Source of the DNA: Rhodospirillales bacterium
Lineage (GTDB): Bacteria > Pseudomonadota > Alphaproteobacteria > Acetobacterales > Acetobacteraceae
Direction of reading: 5' to 3'
NCBI GenBank assembly: GCA_947447625.1
Contig: CANFKS010000020.1
Coordinates: 1-45,628, forward strand
Length of the DNA: 45,628 nucleotides
Below the pieces are notes generated by a model. The model made no database searches. It was given only the letters and a program-made list of their open reading frames with translations, and was not told the origin of the DNA. Positions 17,320 to 26,889 of the stretch are shown in pieces. Made by a program: the position numbers and the translations under genes. Numbering within the stretch: the stretch's first letter is position 1; the number at the start of each line of letters is the position of its first letter.

Positions 17320-18888
17320 TTAGGCTGGCCGGACGTTCCAGGGATAGGGGGACGGGCCGGTGAGCACGCCGGTCAGGCTCTTGCGGAAGGCGGTCTGCAG
17401 GAAGAACTGGCCGACCGGGGCGCAGGAGACCTCTTCCATCGCCAGGCGGTTCATGGCGCGGGCGATGCGGGTTTGCTGGGCCGGATCGGACGCGGCAAGC
17501 CACTCCTCGGCCATCGTCTCGGCGGCCGGGTTGTTCCACCAGCCGAACCAGCCTTTTTCGCCGGGGCCGCGGACCAGGTAGTTTACCGCCGGGCTCGAAT
17601 AGGCTTCGGCCGAGCCGGTGGTGTGGAAAATGCTCCAGCCGCCTTTTTCGACCGGCTCGCGGCTGGCGCGGCGCTGCACGACAGTGCCCCAGTCGGTTTC
17701 GCGGAAATCGACGTTCACGCCGAGTTTTTTGAGCAGTTCGTTGGTGATCTGGCCGAGGGGGCCGATGTCGGGGAAGTCGGTCGGGTTGATCAGAACGATT
17801 TTTTCGCCCGCATAGCCGGAGGCATCGAGCAGTTTTTTGGCGGATGTCAGGCTACCCGGCATCATCGCCTCGCCCATGTCCTCGTAGTACGGGGTACCCT
17901 TGGGGAACAGGCTGCGGCAATGGGTCCACAGCGCCGTGTCGTCGCCGCGGGCGGCGCGCATGTAATCCTCCTGGCTGACGCCGGCGAGGATGGCGCGGCG
18001 CAGCTTCACGTTGTCGAACGGTTTGTGCGCCATGTTCATGCGCATGAAGCCGAGGCGGCCGGCGGGGTCCGCGACCTGGACGGTGATGTTGCGGTTGGCT
18101 TTCAAGGTCGGCACGAGGTCAACCATCGGGCGTTCCCACCAGTCGACCTCGCCATTGCCGAGGGCAGCGGCAGCCGTGGCGTTGTCGGGGATGACGACCC
18201 ATTCGATGCGTTTGAAATGGGCGATCTTGCCGCCGGAGAGGGTGTCGGCCGGCTCGGCGCGCGGGACGTAGCGGTCGAATTTTTCATACACCACCGTGCT
18301 GCCCGAATTGTATTCTGCGGCGATGAAGCGGAAGGGGCCGGAGCCGATCATTTCCTTGACGGCTGTATTGGGATCGGTTTTGGCGAGGCGTTCGGGCATG
18401 ATGAAAGCCGGGCCCTCCGACTTGCCGAGCGCATCGAGCAGCATGGGGAAGGGGCGGGTGAGGCGGATTTCGATGGTGCGGTCATCAGCCGCGGCGCAGC
18501 GTTCCATCACGCGGTCGAGCAATTGGCCGAACGTGTCGCGCTTGGACCAGCGGATGATGGAGGCGGCGCAGTCGCGCGCCAGCACCGGGGTGCCGTCATG
18601 GAACCACAGCCCCTCGCGCAGGCGGATGCGCCACACGCGCCCGTCAGGGGAGATCTCGTGGCCGGCGGCCATCTGCGGGCGCGGGGTCATGGTGGCGTCG
18701 CAGCCATAGAGCGTGTCGAAGATATAGTTGCCGTGTTCGTTGGTGACGGTTGCGGTGGTCCAGACCGGGTCAAGCACGGTGAGGTTGGCTTGCGGGACGA
18801 AGCGCAGGGTGGATTTGCGGGTGTCCTGGGCGATGGCCGGTGCTGCCAGCAGGCTGGCGCTGCCGGCGATGAAGCTGCGGCGTTTCAT
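17320..18888 (-). CDS. ABC transporter substrate-binding protein, family 5 (oligopeptide/dipeptide type)
   Basis: 522 residues. Signal peptide MKRRSFIAGSASLLAAPAIA with probable cleavage before Q21 and a twin-arginine-like RR start. SBP_bac_5 features: LDPVWTTATVTNEHG, WRIRLREGLWFHDGTPV, GSGPFRF, LRRAILAGVSQEDYM. The family delivers peptides, or sometimes opines or other small solutes, to Dpp/Opp permeases from the periplasm. No permease or ATPase gene adjoins it, so it is an orphan binding protein. The neighbouring M20 pair (convergent) is a natural partner for processing what it imports (inference). Divergent from the crotonase gene, separated by 184 bp. Confidence 0.9.
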   Translation of the reverse strand: MKRRSFIAGSASLLAAPAIAQDTRKSTLRFVPQANLTVLDPVWTTATVTNEHGNYIFDTLYGCDATMTPRPQMAAGHEISPDGRVWRIRLREGLWFHDGTPVLARDCAASIIRWSKRDTFGQLLDRVMERCAAADDRTIEIRLTRPFPMLLDALGKSEGPAFIMPERLAKTDPNTAVKEMIGSGPFRFIAAEYNSGSTVVYEKFDRYVPRAEPADTLSGGKIAHFKRIEWVVIPDNATAAAALGNGEVDWWERPMVDLVPTLKANRNITVQVADPAGRLGFMRMNMAHKPFDNVKLRRAILAGVSQEDYMRAARGDDTALWTHCRSLFPKGTPYYEDMGEAMMPGSLTSAKKLLDASGYAGEKIVLINPTDFPDIGPLGQITNELLKKLGVNVDFRETDWGTVVQRRASREPVEKGGWSIFHTTGSAEAYSSPAVNYLVRGPGEKGWFGWWNNPAAETMAEEWLAASDPAQQTRIARAMNRLAMEEVSCAPVGQFFLQTAFRKSLTGVLTGPSPYPWNVRPA

Positions 18889-19072
18889 GGTGCCTCCCGA
18901 TACTACGCACCTGTCTTCGCATCGGCTCGCGCCGCCCGCAAGGCTTGGTGTCGTCCGGCCGGGGCAGCGCGCATGAGATCATGGCCTGGTGGGTGGCGCA
19001 GGGCACGGCGCTGCCGCAGTATTGCAGCCCTCGACAACCGGCGCCGCATGGCGCTCAAAAGGAGGCACATCC

Positions 19073-19840
19073 GTGGCCCTGATCCGTACTGAGGTTTCCG
19101 ACCATATCGCTGTTGTGACGATGGATGCACCGCCGGTGAATGCGGTTTCGACCGAATTCATGGAGGAGATGATTGCGGCGATCGACCGGCTCAATGATCT
19201 GCCGGATGTGCGGGTGGCGATCGTCACCGGGGCGGGGCGGTGTTTCTCGGCCGGGGCGGACATCAAGGGGCGCCTGTCGCGCAAGGACGAGGCAGGGGCG
19301 TACTGGGCGCATGCGCGCCGCGCGCGCGAGATGAGCTGGACGCTGATCGAGAACAAGAAGCCGATCATCGCGGCGATCAATGGGCCGGCGCTGGGCGCGG
19401 GGCTTGGGATCGCGGTGTCGTGCGACATCCTGATGGCATCAGAGACGGCCTCGCTCGGGCTGCCCGAGGTGGATGTCGGGCTCATGGGCGGCGGGCGTCA
19501 CACGATGCGGGTGTTCGGCCATTCGCTGACGCGGCGCATGATGCTGACGGGGTATCGGGTGTCGGGGCCGGAGCTGTATCGGCTCGGCATCGTGGAGTGC
19601 TGCGTGCCTGCGGAGAAGTTGATGGAGGAGGCGATGAAGATGGCGACCACCATCGCCTCGAAGAGCCCGATTGCGACGCGGATGGCCAAGCAGGCCGCGC
19701 AGACGATCGAGTTCATGACGTTGCGCGACGGCTATCGGTTTGAGCAGAACCTGACGCATGAGTTGAGCCGGACCGAGGATGCGCGCGAGGCGATGACGGC
19801 GTTCGTGGAAAAGCGCAAACCCGAATTCAAGGGGCGTTGA
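19073..19840 (+). CDS. Enoyl-CoA hydratase/isomerase family (crotonase)
   Basis: 255 residues. Crotonase fold: GRCFSAGADIKG (oxyanion-hole loop), INGPALGAGLGIAVSCDILMAS (second oxyanion Gly), and LPEVDVGLMGGG, where crotonases usually carry a catalytic Glu. Hydrates or isomerises an acyl-CoA; substrate not readable. Start is the GTG at 19073 because AGGAGG lies 7 nt upstream; an ATG at 18989 is in poor context. Monocistronic, followed by a strong hairpin region. Confidence 0.88.
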   Translation: MALIRTEVSDHIAVVTMDAPPVNAVSTEFMEEMIAAIDRLNDLPDVRVAIVTGAGRCFSAGADIKGRLSRKDEAGAYWAHARRAREMSWTLIENKKPIIAAINGPALGAGLGIAVSCDILMASETASLGLPEVDVGLMGGGRHTMRVFGHSLTRRMMLTGYRVSGPELYRLGIVECCVPAEKLMEEAMKMATTIASKSPIATRMAKQAAQTIEFMTLRDGYRFEQNLTHELSRTEDAREAMTAFVEKRKPEFKGR

Positions 19841-19849
19841 AGCGGCTGA

Positions 19850-19877
19850 TGATTCTTGGCGATTCCGCCAAAAATCA
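19850..19877. repeat. Hairpin related to the right arm of the TAGAGC element
   Basis: TGATTCTTGGCG-ATTC-CGCCAAAAATCA forms an 11-of-12 bp stem. The same core (TTGGCG/CGCCAA preceded by CTGATGATT) is the right arm of the dispersed element, but the rest of that element is absent, so this looks like a diverged or half copy. It lies 9 nt after the crotonase stop. Confidence 0.55.
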
Positions 19878-19928
19878 ATTGGCTCTCCAGCAGAACCCGA
19901 CCCGAAGGAATCGGGCAATCCGCTGCGG

Positions 19929-19959
19929 CAGGATCCAGGGACGGCATCCCTGGATCCTG
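19929..19959. terminator. Perfect 13-bp stem hairpin between convergent genes
   Basis: CAGGATCCAGGGA pairs perfectly with TCCCTGGATCCTG around a CGGCA loop. It sits between the converging crotonase and DMT-transporter genes and likely terminates both. A smaller hairpin just upstream (CCCGA...TCGGG) adds to it. Confidence 0.65.
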
Positions 19960-19973
19960 CGTGTTGCACAGCA

Positions 19974-20810
19974 TCAGGCGAGGCGGAGAAGCGGAACGGC
20001 GATGCAGGCGAGCACGACGGCGGCGAGGCGGATGCGGGTGAAGCGCTCGTGCAGGAACAGCACGGCGATGATGATGGCGAAGACCGCACTCGTGTCGCGC
20101 AAGGCGGCGCCGGCGGCGACCGGGGCGCGGGTCCAGACCCAGAGGATCAGCACGTAGGAGGCCATCGAGGCGATGGCGTTGGGGATGGCGAGGGACCACG
20201 CCCCTGCGAAACTGCGCCAGGGCGTGCCGAGAATTTTTTGTCGGATGGTCATGGTGATGGCGTTGGCGATGGAGGCGGTGCAGCCATAGGACAGCGCCGA
20301 ATGGGAGGCGCGGACGCCGCGCGCATCGCACAGGACATAGGCGGCGGAGGCGATGCCGGCGAGCAGTGTCCAGCCGATGGTGCTGGGCGGAAACCCGTGG
20401 TCGCGCCGTGCGCCGAGGGCGAGCAGGACGAGGGCGAAGACGATCAGTCCAACCCCGAGCAGGGCGGCCGGGGCCAAGGCGTCGCCGGCCAGGGCGCCGG
20501 CGAGGGGGACCACGCAGAGCACGGACACCGCGCGCTGCACAGGGTAGACAGTGCCGAACCCGCCCAGGGCGTAGGCCCGCAGCAGGGCGGTGACGACGAC
20601 AATATTGATGCCGGTGGAGCCCATAATCCAAGGCCATGCTTCAGGCGGCGGCAGGCCGATCCAGGCGAGCACCGGAATAACCATGACGGCGCCGGCAACC
20701 ATCTGGCCGGCCATCGCGGCATCGGGGCGGGGGCTCGCTTTGACGGCGGCGTTCCAGCCGGCGTGCAGCACTGCGCTGGCAAGGGCGGCGAGGACGAGGA
20801 TGGGTTCCAT
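19974..20810 (-). CDS. EamA/DMT superfamily transporter
   Basis: 278 residues, almost entirely hydrophobic, with about ten predicted TM segments in two similar halves, as in EamA drug/metabolite exporters. Begins MEPILVLAALASAVLHAGWNA (the HAxWN motif typical of the first helix) and carries ALGGFGTVYPVQRAVSVL in the first repeat. Start ATG at 20808-20810. A long open frame running further upstream is antisense to the next gene and lacks homology. Probable exporter of amino acids or metabolites; substrate unknown. Divergent from the ABC operon. Confidence 0.85.
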   Translation of the reverse strand: MEPILVLAALASAVLHAGWNAAVKASPRPDAAMAGQMVAGAVMVIPVLAWIGLPPPEAWPWIMGSTGINIVVVTALLRAYALGGFGTVYPVQRAVSVLCVVPLAGALAGDALAPAALLGVGLIVFALVLLALGARRDHGFPPSTIGWTLLAGIASAAYVLCDARGVRASHSALSYGCTASIANAITMTIRQKILGTPWRSFAGAWSLAIPNAIASMASYVLILWVWTRAPVAAGAALRDTSAVFAIIIAVLFLHERFTRIRLAAVVLACIAVPLLRLA

Positions 20811-21116
20811 GGGGGCCTGTGCGGATCGAGAGGGTTCAGAGTGGGTGGCCCGCAGGCATGACGGCAGAGCGGGATGGGGTTTGCCCCCGTTTGTGCGCGG
20901 CGATGGGCTGGCCGGGCACGAGGGCGTTCTGGCCGCATGTGGCGCAGAGATGCAAGATGCGGGGAAGGCGCGCCCGCCTACCAGCCACGCTACAGGGCGT
21001 TGCCAGCGAGGTCCATGGCGGCGGGGCCATGGCGGCGGGTCCGGATCGGCGTTGACTTGTCTTGCGCCATACCGGACGGTGAGGGGCAATCGATCTACTC
21101 GTGGCAGGAGCGCCCC
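20811..21116. other. Divergent intergenic region upstream of the ABC operon
   Basis: 306 bp with no supported gene. It contains a 13-bp direct repeat CCATGGCGGCGGG at 21014-21026 and 21028-21040, followed by TTGACT at 21053-21058, a candidate -35 for the ABC operon; no convincing -10 at 17 bp was found. The tandem repeat could be an operator for the operon's regulator, which is not encoded nearby. Confidence 0.35.
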
Positions 21117-22391
21117 ATGTCGAATTCGTCTCGCGGCTCGAAACTGGTTCGCGGCGTCATCGGGGCCATGCTGGGGCTCGGCCTGCTCGCGGGGGGTGCC
21201 ACGCGAGCGGCGGCGGTGGAGATCGAGTATTGGCAATATACGTTCAAGCAGCGTGTCGAGGCGATGGACGCGCTGATCAAGGATTTCCAGAAGGCCAATC
21301 CGGATATAACGGTCAAGCACGTCACTGTTCCGTATGACAATTACCGCACGCGCATCGCGGCGGCGGTTCCGGCGGGCGAGGGGCCCGATGTGACGCAGCT
21401 GTTCTATGGCTGGCTCGGCGACTACATCGATGCAAAGCTGTTGCAGCCCCTGCCGGCGGATCTGTTCGATACCGCGGCGATCGACCGGGGGTTTTTCCCC
21501 TTCGTGCAGGGCATGAAGGTCAAGGGCCAGTATTATGCGCTGCCGACGGCGGTGCGGTCGCTGGCGCTGTTCTGGAACCGCAAGCTGTTCAGGGATGCCG
21601 GGCTCGATGCGGACAAGCCGCCCGCGACGCTGGCGGACCTCGTCGATGTCGCGCGCAAGACGACGAAGCGCGATGCGGCCGGCAATCTGCTGACGGCAGG
21701 CATTGCGCTCGATACGGCGGGGCAGGATGTGCAGTGGATCCGCCAGGTGCTGGTCAATCAATTCGGGGGCATGCCCTATTCGGCCGATGGCAGGAAGGTG
21801 ACCTACAACAGCGCTGCCGGGGTTGCGGCGGTGCAGTGGTATATCGACCTGATCGGCAAGGAGAAGGTGAGCGAACTCGGCTTCCTGACCGATGGGGTGA
21901 CGGCGTTCCGATCGGGCCGCGCGGCGATGACGATCGATGGGTCGTTTCGGCTTGGCGCCTTCGATGGGCAGAAGGGGCTGGATTACGGGGTGACGGAATT
22001 GCCGGGCCGGGAGGGGGTGCGCTCCAATTTCGCGTCCTATTGGGTGAACGGGATCACGGCCAAGGCGAAGGGCGAAAAGCTTGCTGCGGCCTCGAAGTTT
22101 CTCGCCTTCATCACGACGCCGGCGGCGATGCAGATGTGGATGGAGACGGTGGGCGAATTGCCGGCGCGGGTCGATCTCGCGCAGACCGATGCGGTCAGGA
22201 ACCATCCGAAATACGGCCCCTTCGTGCGCGGCCTGTCCTATGCGGTGGCGACGGATTTCGTTGACGAGAGCATCCAGCGCAAGGTGATGATGGATCTGAT
22301 CGATACCGTGTTGCTGAAAAAGACGCCGGTGGCCGATGCCGTGGCGGCGGCTTCGGTCGAGGAGCAGAAGGTGCTGGACGGCCGCAAATAG
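21117..22391 (+). CDS. ABC transporter substrate-binding protein, family 1 (carbohydrate type)
   Basis: 424 residues. Signal peptide with hydrophobic core GVIGAMLGLGLLAGGA and cleavage near ATRAAA-VEIEYW. The mature part begins with the family 1 pattern EYWQYTFKQRVEAMDALIKDF, then VPYDNYRTRIAAAVPAGEGPDV and LFWNRKLFRDAGLD. Periplasmic receptor feeding the two permeases downstream. The ATG at 21117 has AGGAG 7 nt upstream. First gene of a five-gene operon (binding protein, two permeases, ASL-like lyase, ATPase). Although this subfamily usually binds sugars or glycerol phosphates, the lyase in the operon suggests an N-substituted amino acid or similar ligand (inference). Confidence 0.92.
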   Translation: MSNSSRGSKLVRGVIGAMLGLGLLAGGATRAAAVEIEYWQYTFKQRVEAMDALIKDFQKANPDITVKHVTVPYDNYRTRIAAAVPAGEGPDVTQLFYGWLGDYIDAKLLQPLPADLFDTAAIDRGFFPFVQGMKVKGQYYALPTAVRSLALFWNRKLFRDAGLDADKPPATLADLVDVARKTTKRDAAGNLLTAGIALDTAGQDVQWIRQVLVNQFGGMPYSADGRKVTYNSAAGVAAVQWYIDLIGKEKVSELGFLTDGVTAFRSGRAAMTIDGSFRLGAFDGQKGLDYGVTELPGREGVRSNFASYWVNGITAKAKGEKLAAASKFLAFITTPAAMQMWMETVGELPARVDLAQTDAVRNHPKYGPFVRGLSYAVATDFVDESIQRKVMMDLIDTVLLKKTPVADAVAAASVEEQKVLDGRK

Positions 22392-22392
22392 C

Positions 22393-23301
22393 GTGGGTTT
22401 CGCGTCACTGACCCGGGCCCGGCGGCAGGCATTATGGGCCTGGGCGTTTCTTGCGGTGCCGCTGATGTTTTTCGCTGTGGTGCGGTTCTGGCCGGCGGTG
22501 GATGCGATGATGCTGTCGGTGTCGCGGTGGAATCTGGTTGGGCCGCGGCAGTTCGTGGGCTTGGCGAACTACGAGCGCATGGCGGGCGATCCGGTGTTCT
22601 GGCAGGTGCTGGGCAATACGTTCGAATATCTGCTGCTCGGCTTGCCCGTGAGCCTGGTGCTGGCGTTTGTGATCGCGTTCTATCTCGATCGTGTCGAGTA
22701 TGGGCAGGGGCTGTTGCGGGCGCTGTATTTCCTGCCGCATCTGACGACGGCGACGGCGATGGCCTGGGTGTGGCGCTGGTTCTACCAGCCGCCGCCGGTG
22801 GGGTTGTTCAACGCCTGGCTGGGGGCTTTGGGGTTCGGGGCGCAGCCGTTTCTGCGTTCGACGACGCAGGCGCTGCCGGCGGTGCTGGTGGCGGCGATAT
22901 GGGCGGCGCTGGGTTTCCAGGTGGTGATTTTCATGGCGGGGCTGAAGGCGATTCCGCGCAGCTATTACGAGGCGGCGGCAATCGACGGGGCCGGCTTCTG
23001 GCAGATCCTGCGCGAAATCACGCTGCCGCTGCTTGCGCCGAGCGTGGTGTTCCTGTTGATCACGACCTCGATCGGGCTGCTGCGGATTTTCGATCTCGTC
23101 TACAACATCACCGCCGGCGGCGAGGGGGGACCGTTGAATGCGACCAAGCCGCTGGTGCTGTCGATCTATCAGTCCGCCTTCGCGCGGATGGACATGGGCT
23201 ATGCCTCGGCACAGACGGTGGTGTTGTTCGTGATCCTGCTCGCGCTGTCGCTGCTGCAGATGCGGCTGTTGCGGGGACGGGATGAAGGGGGACGGGGATG
23301 A
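22393..23301 (+). CDS. ABC transporter permease (MalF/UgpA type)
   Basis: 302 residues, about six TM segments. The EAA cytoplasmic loop that docks to the ATPase is EAAAIDGAGFWQILREITLP. Start is the GTG at 22393, one nucleotide after the binding protein's stop; an upstream in-frame ATG would overlap that gene with non-homologous sequence. The stop overlaps the next start (ATGA). Forms the membrane channel with the second permease. Confidence 0.93.
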   Translation: MGFASLTRARRQALWAWAFLAVPLMFFAVVRFWPAVDAMMLSVSRWNLVGPRQFVGLANYERMAGDPVFWQVLGNTFEYLLLGLPVSLVLAFVIAFYLDRVEYGQGLLRALYFLPHLTTATAMAWVWRWFYQPPPVGLFNAWLGALGFGAQPFLRSTTQALPAVLVAAIWAALGFQVVIFMAGLKAIPRSYYEAAAIDGAGFWQILREITLPLLAPSVVFLLITTSIGLLRIFDLVYNITAGGEGGPLNATKPLVLSIYQSAFARMDMGYASAQTVVLFVILLALSLLQMRLLRGRDEGGRG

Positions 23302-24116
23302 AGGGGGGGCGGCCGGGTCGGATCTTGGCGTTCACGCTGCTGTTGCTCGGCGGGGTGGTGATGGTCACGCCGCTGCTGTTCATGCTGGCGACGTCGCTCA
23401 AGACGGGGGACGAGGTCTATGCGCTGACATTTCTGCCGCGCGCGCCGACGCTTGAGAACTATGTCGACATTCTCACCCGCAGCCCGTTCGGGCGGTGGTT
23501 CGCGGTGTCGTTCACGGTGTCGACGGTGAGCACGCTGTCGGTGCTGTTTTTCGACAGTCTGGTTGGCTACACGCTGGCGAAATTCCGCTTTCGCGGGCGG
23601 GGCGTGGTGTTTGTGCTGATCCTCTCGACGTTGATGATCCCGACGGAAATGCTGGTCATACCGTGGTATGTGATGGCCAAGTCGATGGGCTGGCTCGACA
23701 CGCTGTGGGGCATCATGTTTCCGGGGCTGATGAGTGGGTTCGGGGTGTTTTTGATGCGGCAGTTCTTTTTGGGGGTGCCGGACGCGTTGCTGGATGCAGC
23801 GCGGATCGACGGGTTGGGCGAGTTCCGGATTTTCTGGGAGGTGGCGCTGCCGCTGGTGGCGCCGGCGTTGTCGGCGCTGGCGATTTTTGCGTTTCTCGGC
23901 AATTGGACAGCGTTTCTGTGGCCGCTGATCGTCACCACGAGCCCGGGGCTTTACACTGTGCCGGTGGGGCTCGCGTCATTGTCCGGCGAGTTCCAGACGG
24001 ATTGGGAGATGATCATGACCGGGGCAAGCATCGCGACGATCCCGACGCTGCTGGTGTTCATCGTGCTGCAGCGCAATATCATTCGCGGGATCATGCTGAC
24101 GGGGCTCAAGGGATGA
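23298..24116 (+). CDS. ABC transporter permease (MalG/UgpE type)
   Basis: 272 residues, six TM segments. First helix LAFTLLLLGGVVMVTPLLFMLATSL is cut here to its features: Leu-rich core and the MLATSLK exit. EAA-loop LLDAARIDGLGEFRIFWEVA. The ATG at 23298 overlaps the previous stop and its own TGA overlaps the ATG of the lyase gene, so translation of permease and lyase is coupled. The second half of the heterodimeric channel. Confidence 0.93.
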   Translation: MKGGRPGRILAFTLLLLGGVVMVTPLLFMLATSLKTGDEVYALTFLPRAPTLENYVDILTRSPFGRWFAVSFTVSTVSTLSVLFFDSLVGYTLAKFRFRGRGVVFVLILSTLMIPTEMLVIPWYVMAKSMGWLDTLWGIMFPGLMSGFGVFLMRQFFLGVPDALLDAARIDGLGEFRIFWEVALPLVAPALSALAIFAFLGNWTAFLWPLIVTTSPGLYTVPVGLASLSGEFQTDWEMIMTGASIATIPTLLVFIVLQRNIIRGIMLTGLKG

Positions 24117-25597
24117 CGCGGGCGTGTTCGAAGTTTCCGGCCGCCGAATACAAGGAGACGGTGCTGGCGCCGTTGTTCGAGGGCTTCAAGCGGCATCACA
24201 TGGCGCATTTGCTGGCGATCCATCATGCCCATGGTGTGATGCTGGCGGAATGCGGGCTGCTGAAGCGGGACGAGTTGCACGCGATATTCGGCGCGCTCGG
24301 GGAGGCGATGGCGGGGTTCGATCCGGCGGGGCTGGTCTATACCGGCGAACATGAGGATTTCTTCTTCTGGCTCGAAGCCGAACTGCGCCGGCGCCTCGGG
24401 GCGGATCTGGCGGGCCGGTTGCATACCGGGCGCAGCCGCAACGACATCGATCACACGATCTTCAAGATGGCGCTGCGTGATCGGCTGTTGCATCTGCTGG
24501 GGCGGCTTGAGGGGCTGGTCGGGGTGTTGCTGGACCGGGCCGAGCGTGGGGCTGGGACGCTGGTGGTGGCCTATACGCACGGCCAGCCGGCGCAGCCGTC
24601 CACCCTGGGGCATTATCTTGGCGCCCTGATCGAGATGCTGCTGCGCGATGCCGGGCGGCTGGTCCATGCGCTGGAGACGGTCGATCGATCGAGCCTGGGG
24701 GCCGCGGCGATCACCACGTCAGGCTTCGGGCTCGATCGCGAGCGGGTGGCGGAATTGCTTGGGTTTGCGGCGGTGCAGGAGAATGCCTATGGCTGCATCG
24801 CGGCGGTGGATTATGTGGCGGAGCCCTATGCGGCGCTGAAGCTGTTGTGTCTGGGGCTCGGCCGCTTCGTGCAGGATCTCGATCGCTGGACCGGTTTCGA
24901 GGTCGGGCATTTGCGGGTGCCGGACGGGTTCGTACAGATCAGTTCGATCATGCCGCAGAAGCGCAATCCGGTGCCGATCGAGCATATGCGGCTGATGTGC
25001 TCGCTGGCGGCGGGGCGGGCGGAGACGGTGCTGCTGACGCTGCACAACACGCCGTTCACCGACATGAACGACGCCGAGGGCGAGGTTCAGGCGGCGGGCT
25101 ACGAGGCGTTCGAGACGCTGGACCGGGCGTTGGTGCTGATGAGCGGGTTCATGGCGGCGATCGAGGTCGACGAGGCTGCGGTGCGCCGGCATATCGACCA
25201 GAGTTGCATCACCATCACCGAGGTGGCGGACAGTCTGGTCCGCGAGGAGGGCGTGTCGTTCCGCCAGGCCCATGAGGTGGCGAGCGCGCTGGCGCGGCGG
25301 ATGATCGCGCGGGGCGAGACGCTGGCGCGGGTGCCGATGGCGGCGTTCGAGGCGGAGTTTGTTGCAGCGATCGGGCGGGCGCCGGGGATGCGCGAGGCGC
25401 GGTTCCGGGAGATCGGCACGCCGGAGTATTTCGTTGCCGTGCGCACGATGCTGGGCGGCCCGGCCGCTTGTGCGCTGGCGGCGAGTTTCGGGCGCTATCG
25501 GGCGGAGTTGGGGCGGGTGGCGGCGGTGCGGCAGGGCTATGAGGCGCGGGTGGCGGGGGCTGCGGCGGCGCGGGCCCGGCTGGTCGCGGCGGCCTGA
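24113..25597 (+). CDS. Argininosuccinate lyase-like enzyme inside an ABC import operon
   Basis: 494 residues of the fumarase/aspartase/ASL superfamily, which eliminate fumarate (or a similar acid) from an N- or C-substituted succinate. Seen: GEHEDFFFWLEAEL, HTGRSRND at 104-111 (next residue Ile instead of the usual Gln), THGQPAQP, and the catalytic-serine loop SSIMPQKRNP at 277-286. The core architecture is ASL. It is overlapped by the permease stop and followed 2 nt later by the ATPase start, so it belongs to the transporter operon rather than to arginine synthesis. That context, and the substitution after the HTGRSRND motif, suggest a catabolic C-N lyase for an imported N-substituted amino acid, comparable in logic to EDDS lyase, a known ASL relative. 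Specific substrate unknown. Confidence 0.85.
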   Translation: MTRACSKFPAAEYKETVLAPLFEGFKRHHMAHLLAIHHAHGVMLAECGLLKRDELHAIFGALGEAMAGFDPAGLVYTGEHEDFFFWLEAELRRRLGADLAGRLHTGRSRNDIDHTIFKMALRDRLLHLLGRLEGLVGVLLDRAERGAGTLVVAYTHGQPAQPSTLGHYLGALIEMLLRDAGRLVHALETVDRSSLGAAAITTSGFGLDRERVAELLGFAAVQENAYGCIAAVDYVAEPYAALKLLCLGLGRFVQDLDRWTGFEVGHLRVPDGFVQISSIMPQKRNPVPIEHMRLMCSLAAGRAETVLLTLHNTPFTDMNDAEGEVQAAGYEAFETLDRALVLMSGFMAAIEVDEAAVRRHIDQSCITITEVADSLVREEGVSFRQAHEVASALARRMIARGETLARVPMAAFEAEFVAAIGRAPGMREARFREIGTPEYFVAVRTMLGGPAACALAASFGRYRAELGRVAAVRQGYEARVAGAAAARARLVAAA

Positions 25598-25599
25598 GG

Positions 25600-26673
<1,074 letters not shown>

Positions 26674-26676
<3 letters not shown>

Positions 26677-26773
26677 AGCGGGATGCCTTCTGATTGCGAA
26701 GGCATCCCGCTCTAACTCTTTGTTTGATCGCCTGATGAGTTGTGGTGATTCCACCAAAAATCATCAGGCTCTA
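26674..26773 (+). repeat. Dispersed TAGAGC-ended hairpin element, copy C
   Basis: 100 bp. Left stem perfect over 15 bp: AGAGCGGGATGCCTT with AAGGCATCCCGCTCT. The right-hand hairpin is TGGTG-ATTC-CACCA, where copy A has GGCG/CGCC at the same place, so paired bases have changed together. Ends TAGAGC and GCTCTA. The left TAG is the stop of the ABC ATPase. Likely terminator for the operon. Confidence 0.88.
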
Positions 26774-26889
26774 GGCCAGCGTTTCAAGAGGGCTGTGTTG
26801 CCCGGCAGGTTTTGATGGGGTGCCATCGGGCGGTTGCGTCTTCGGGTGGGGCGGGACAGTCTGGCTCGCAAAACCGAGGGATGTCCAAG

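Noticed and set aside
20811-22205. Upstream extension of the DMT transporter frame to 743 residues
   Set aside because: The extra 465 residues are antisense to the ABC binding-protein gene and unlike any transporter domain; homology starts at MEPILVL.
24113-25597. Naming the lyase argH
   Set aside because: Operon context is a transporter, not arginine synthesis, and the residue after HTGRSRND differs; only family similarity is claimed.
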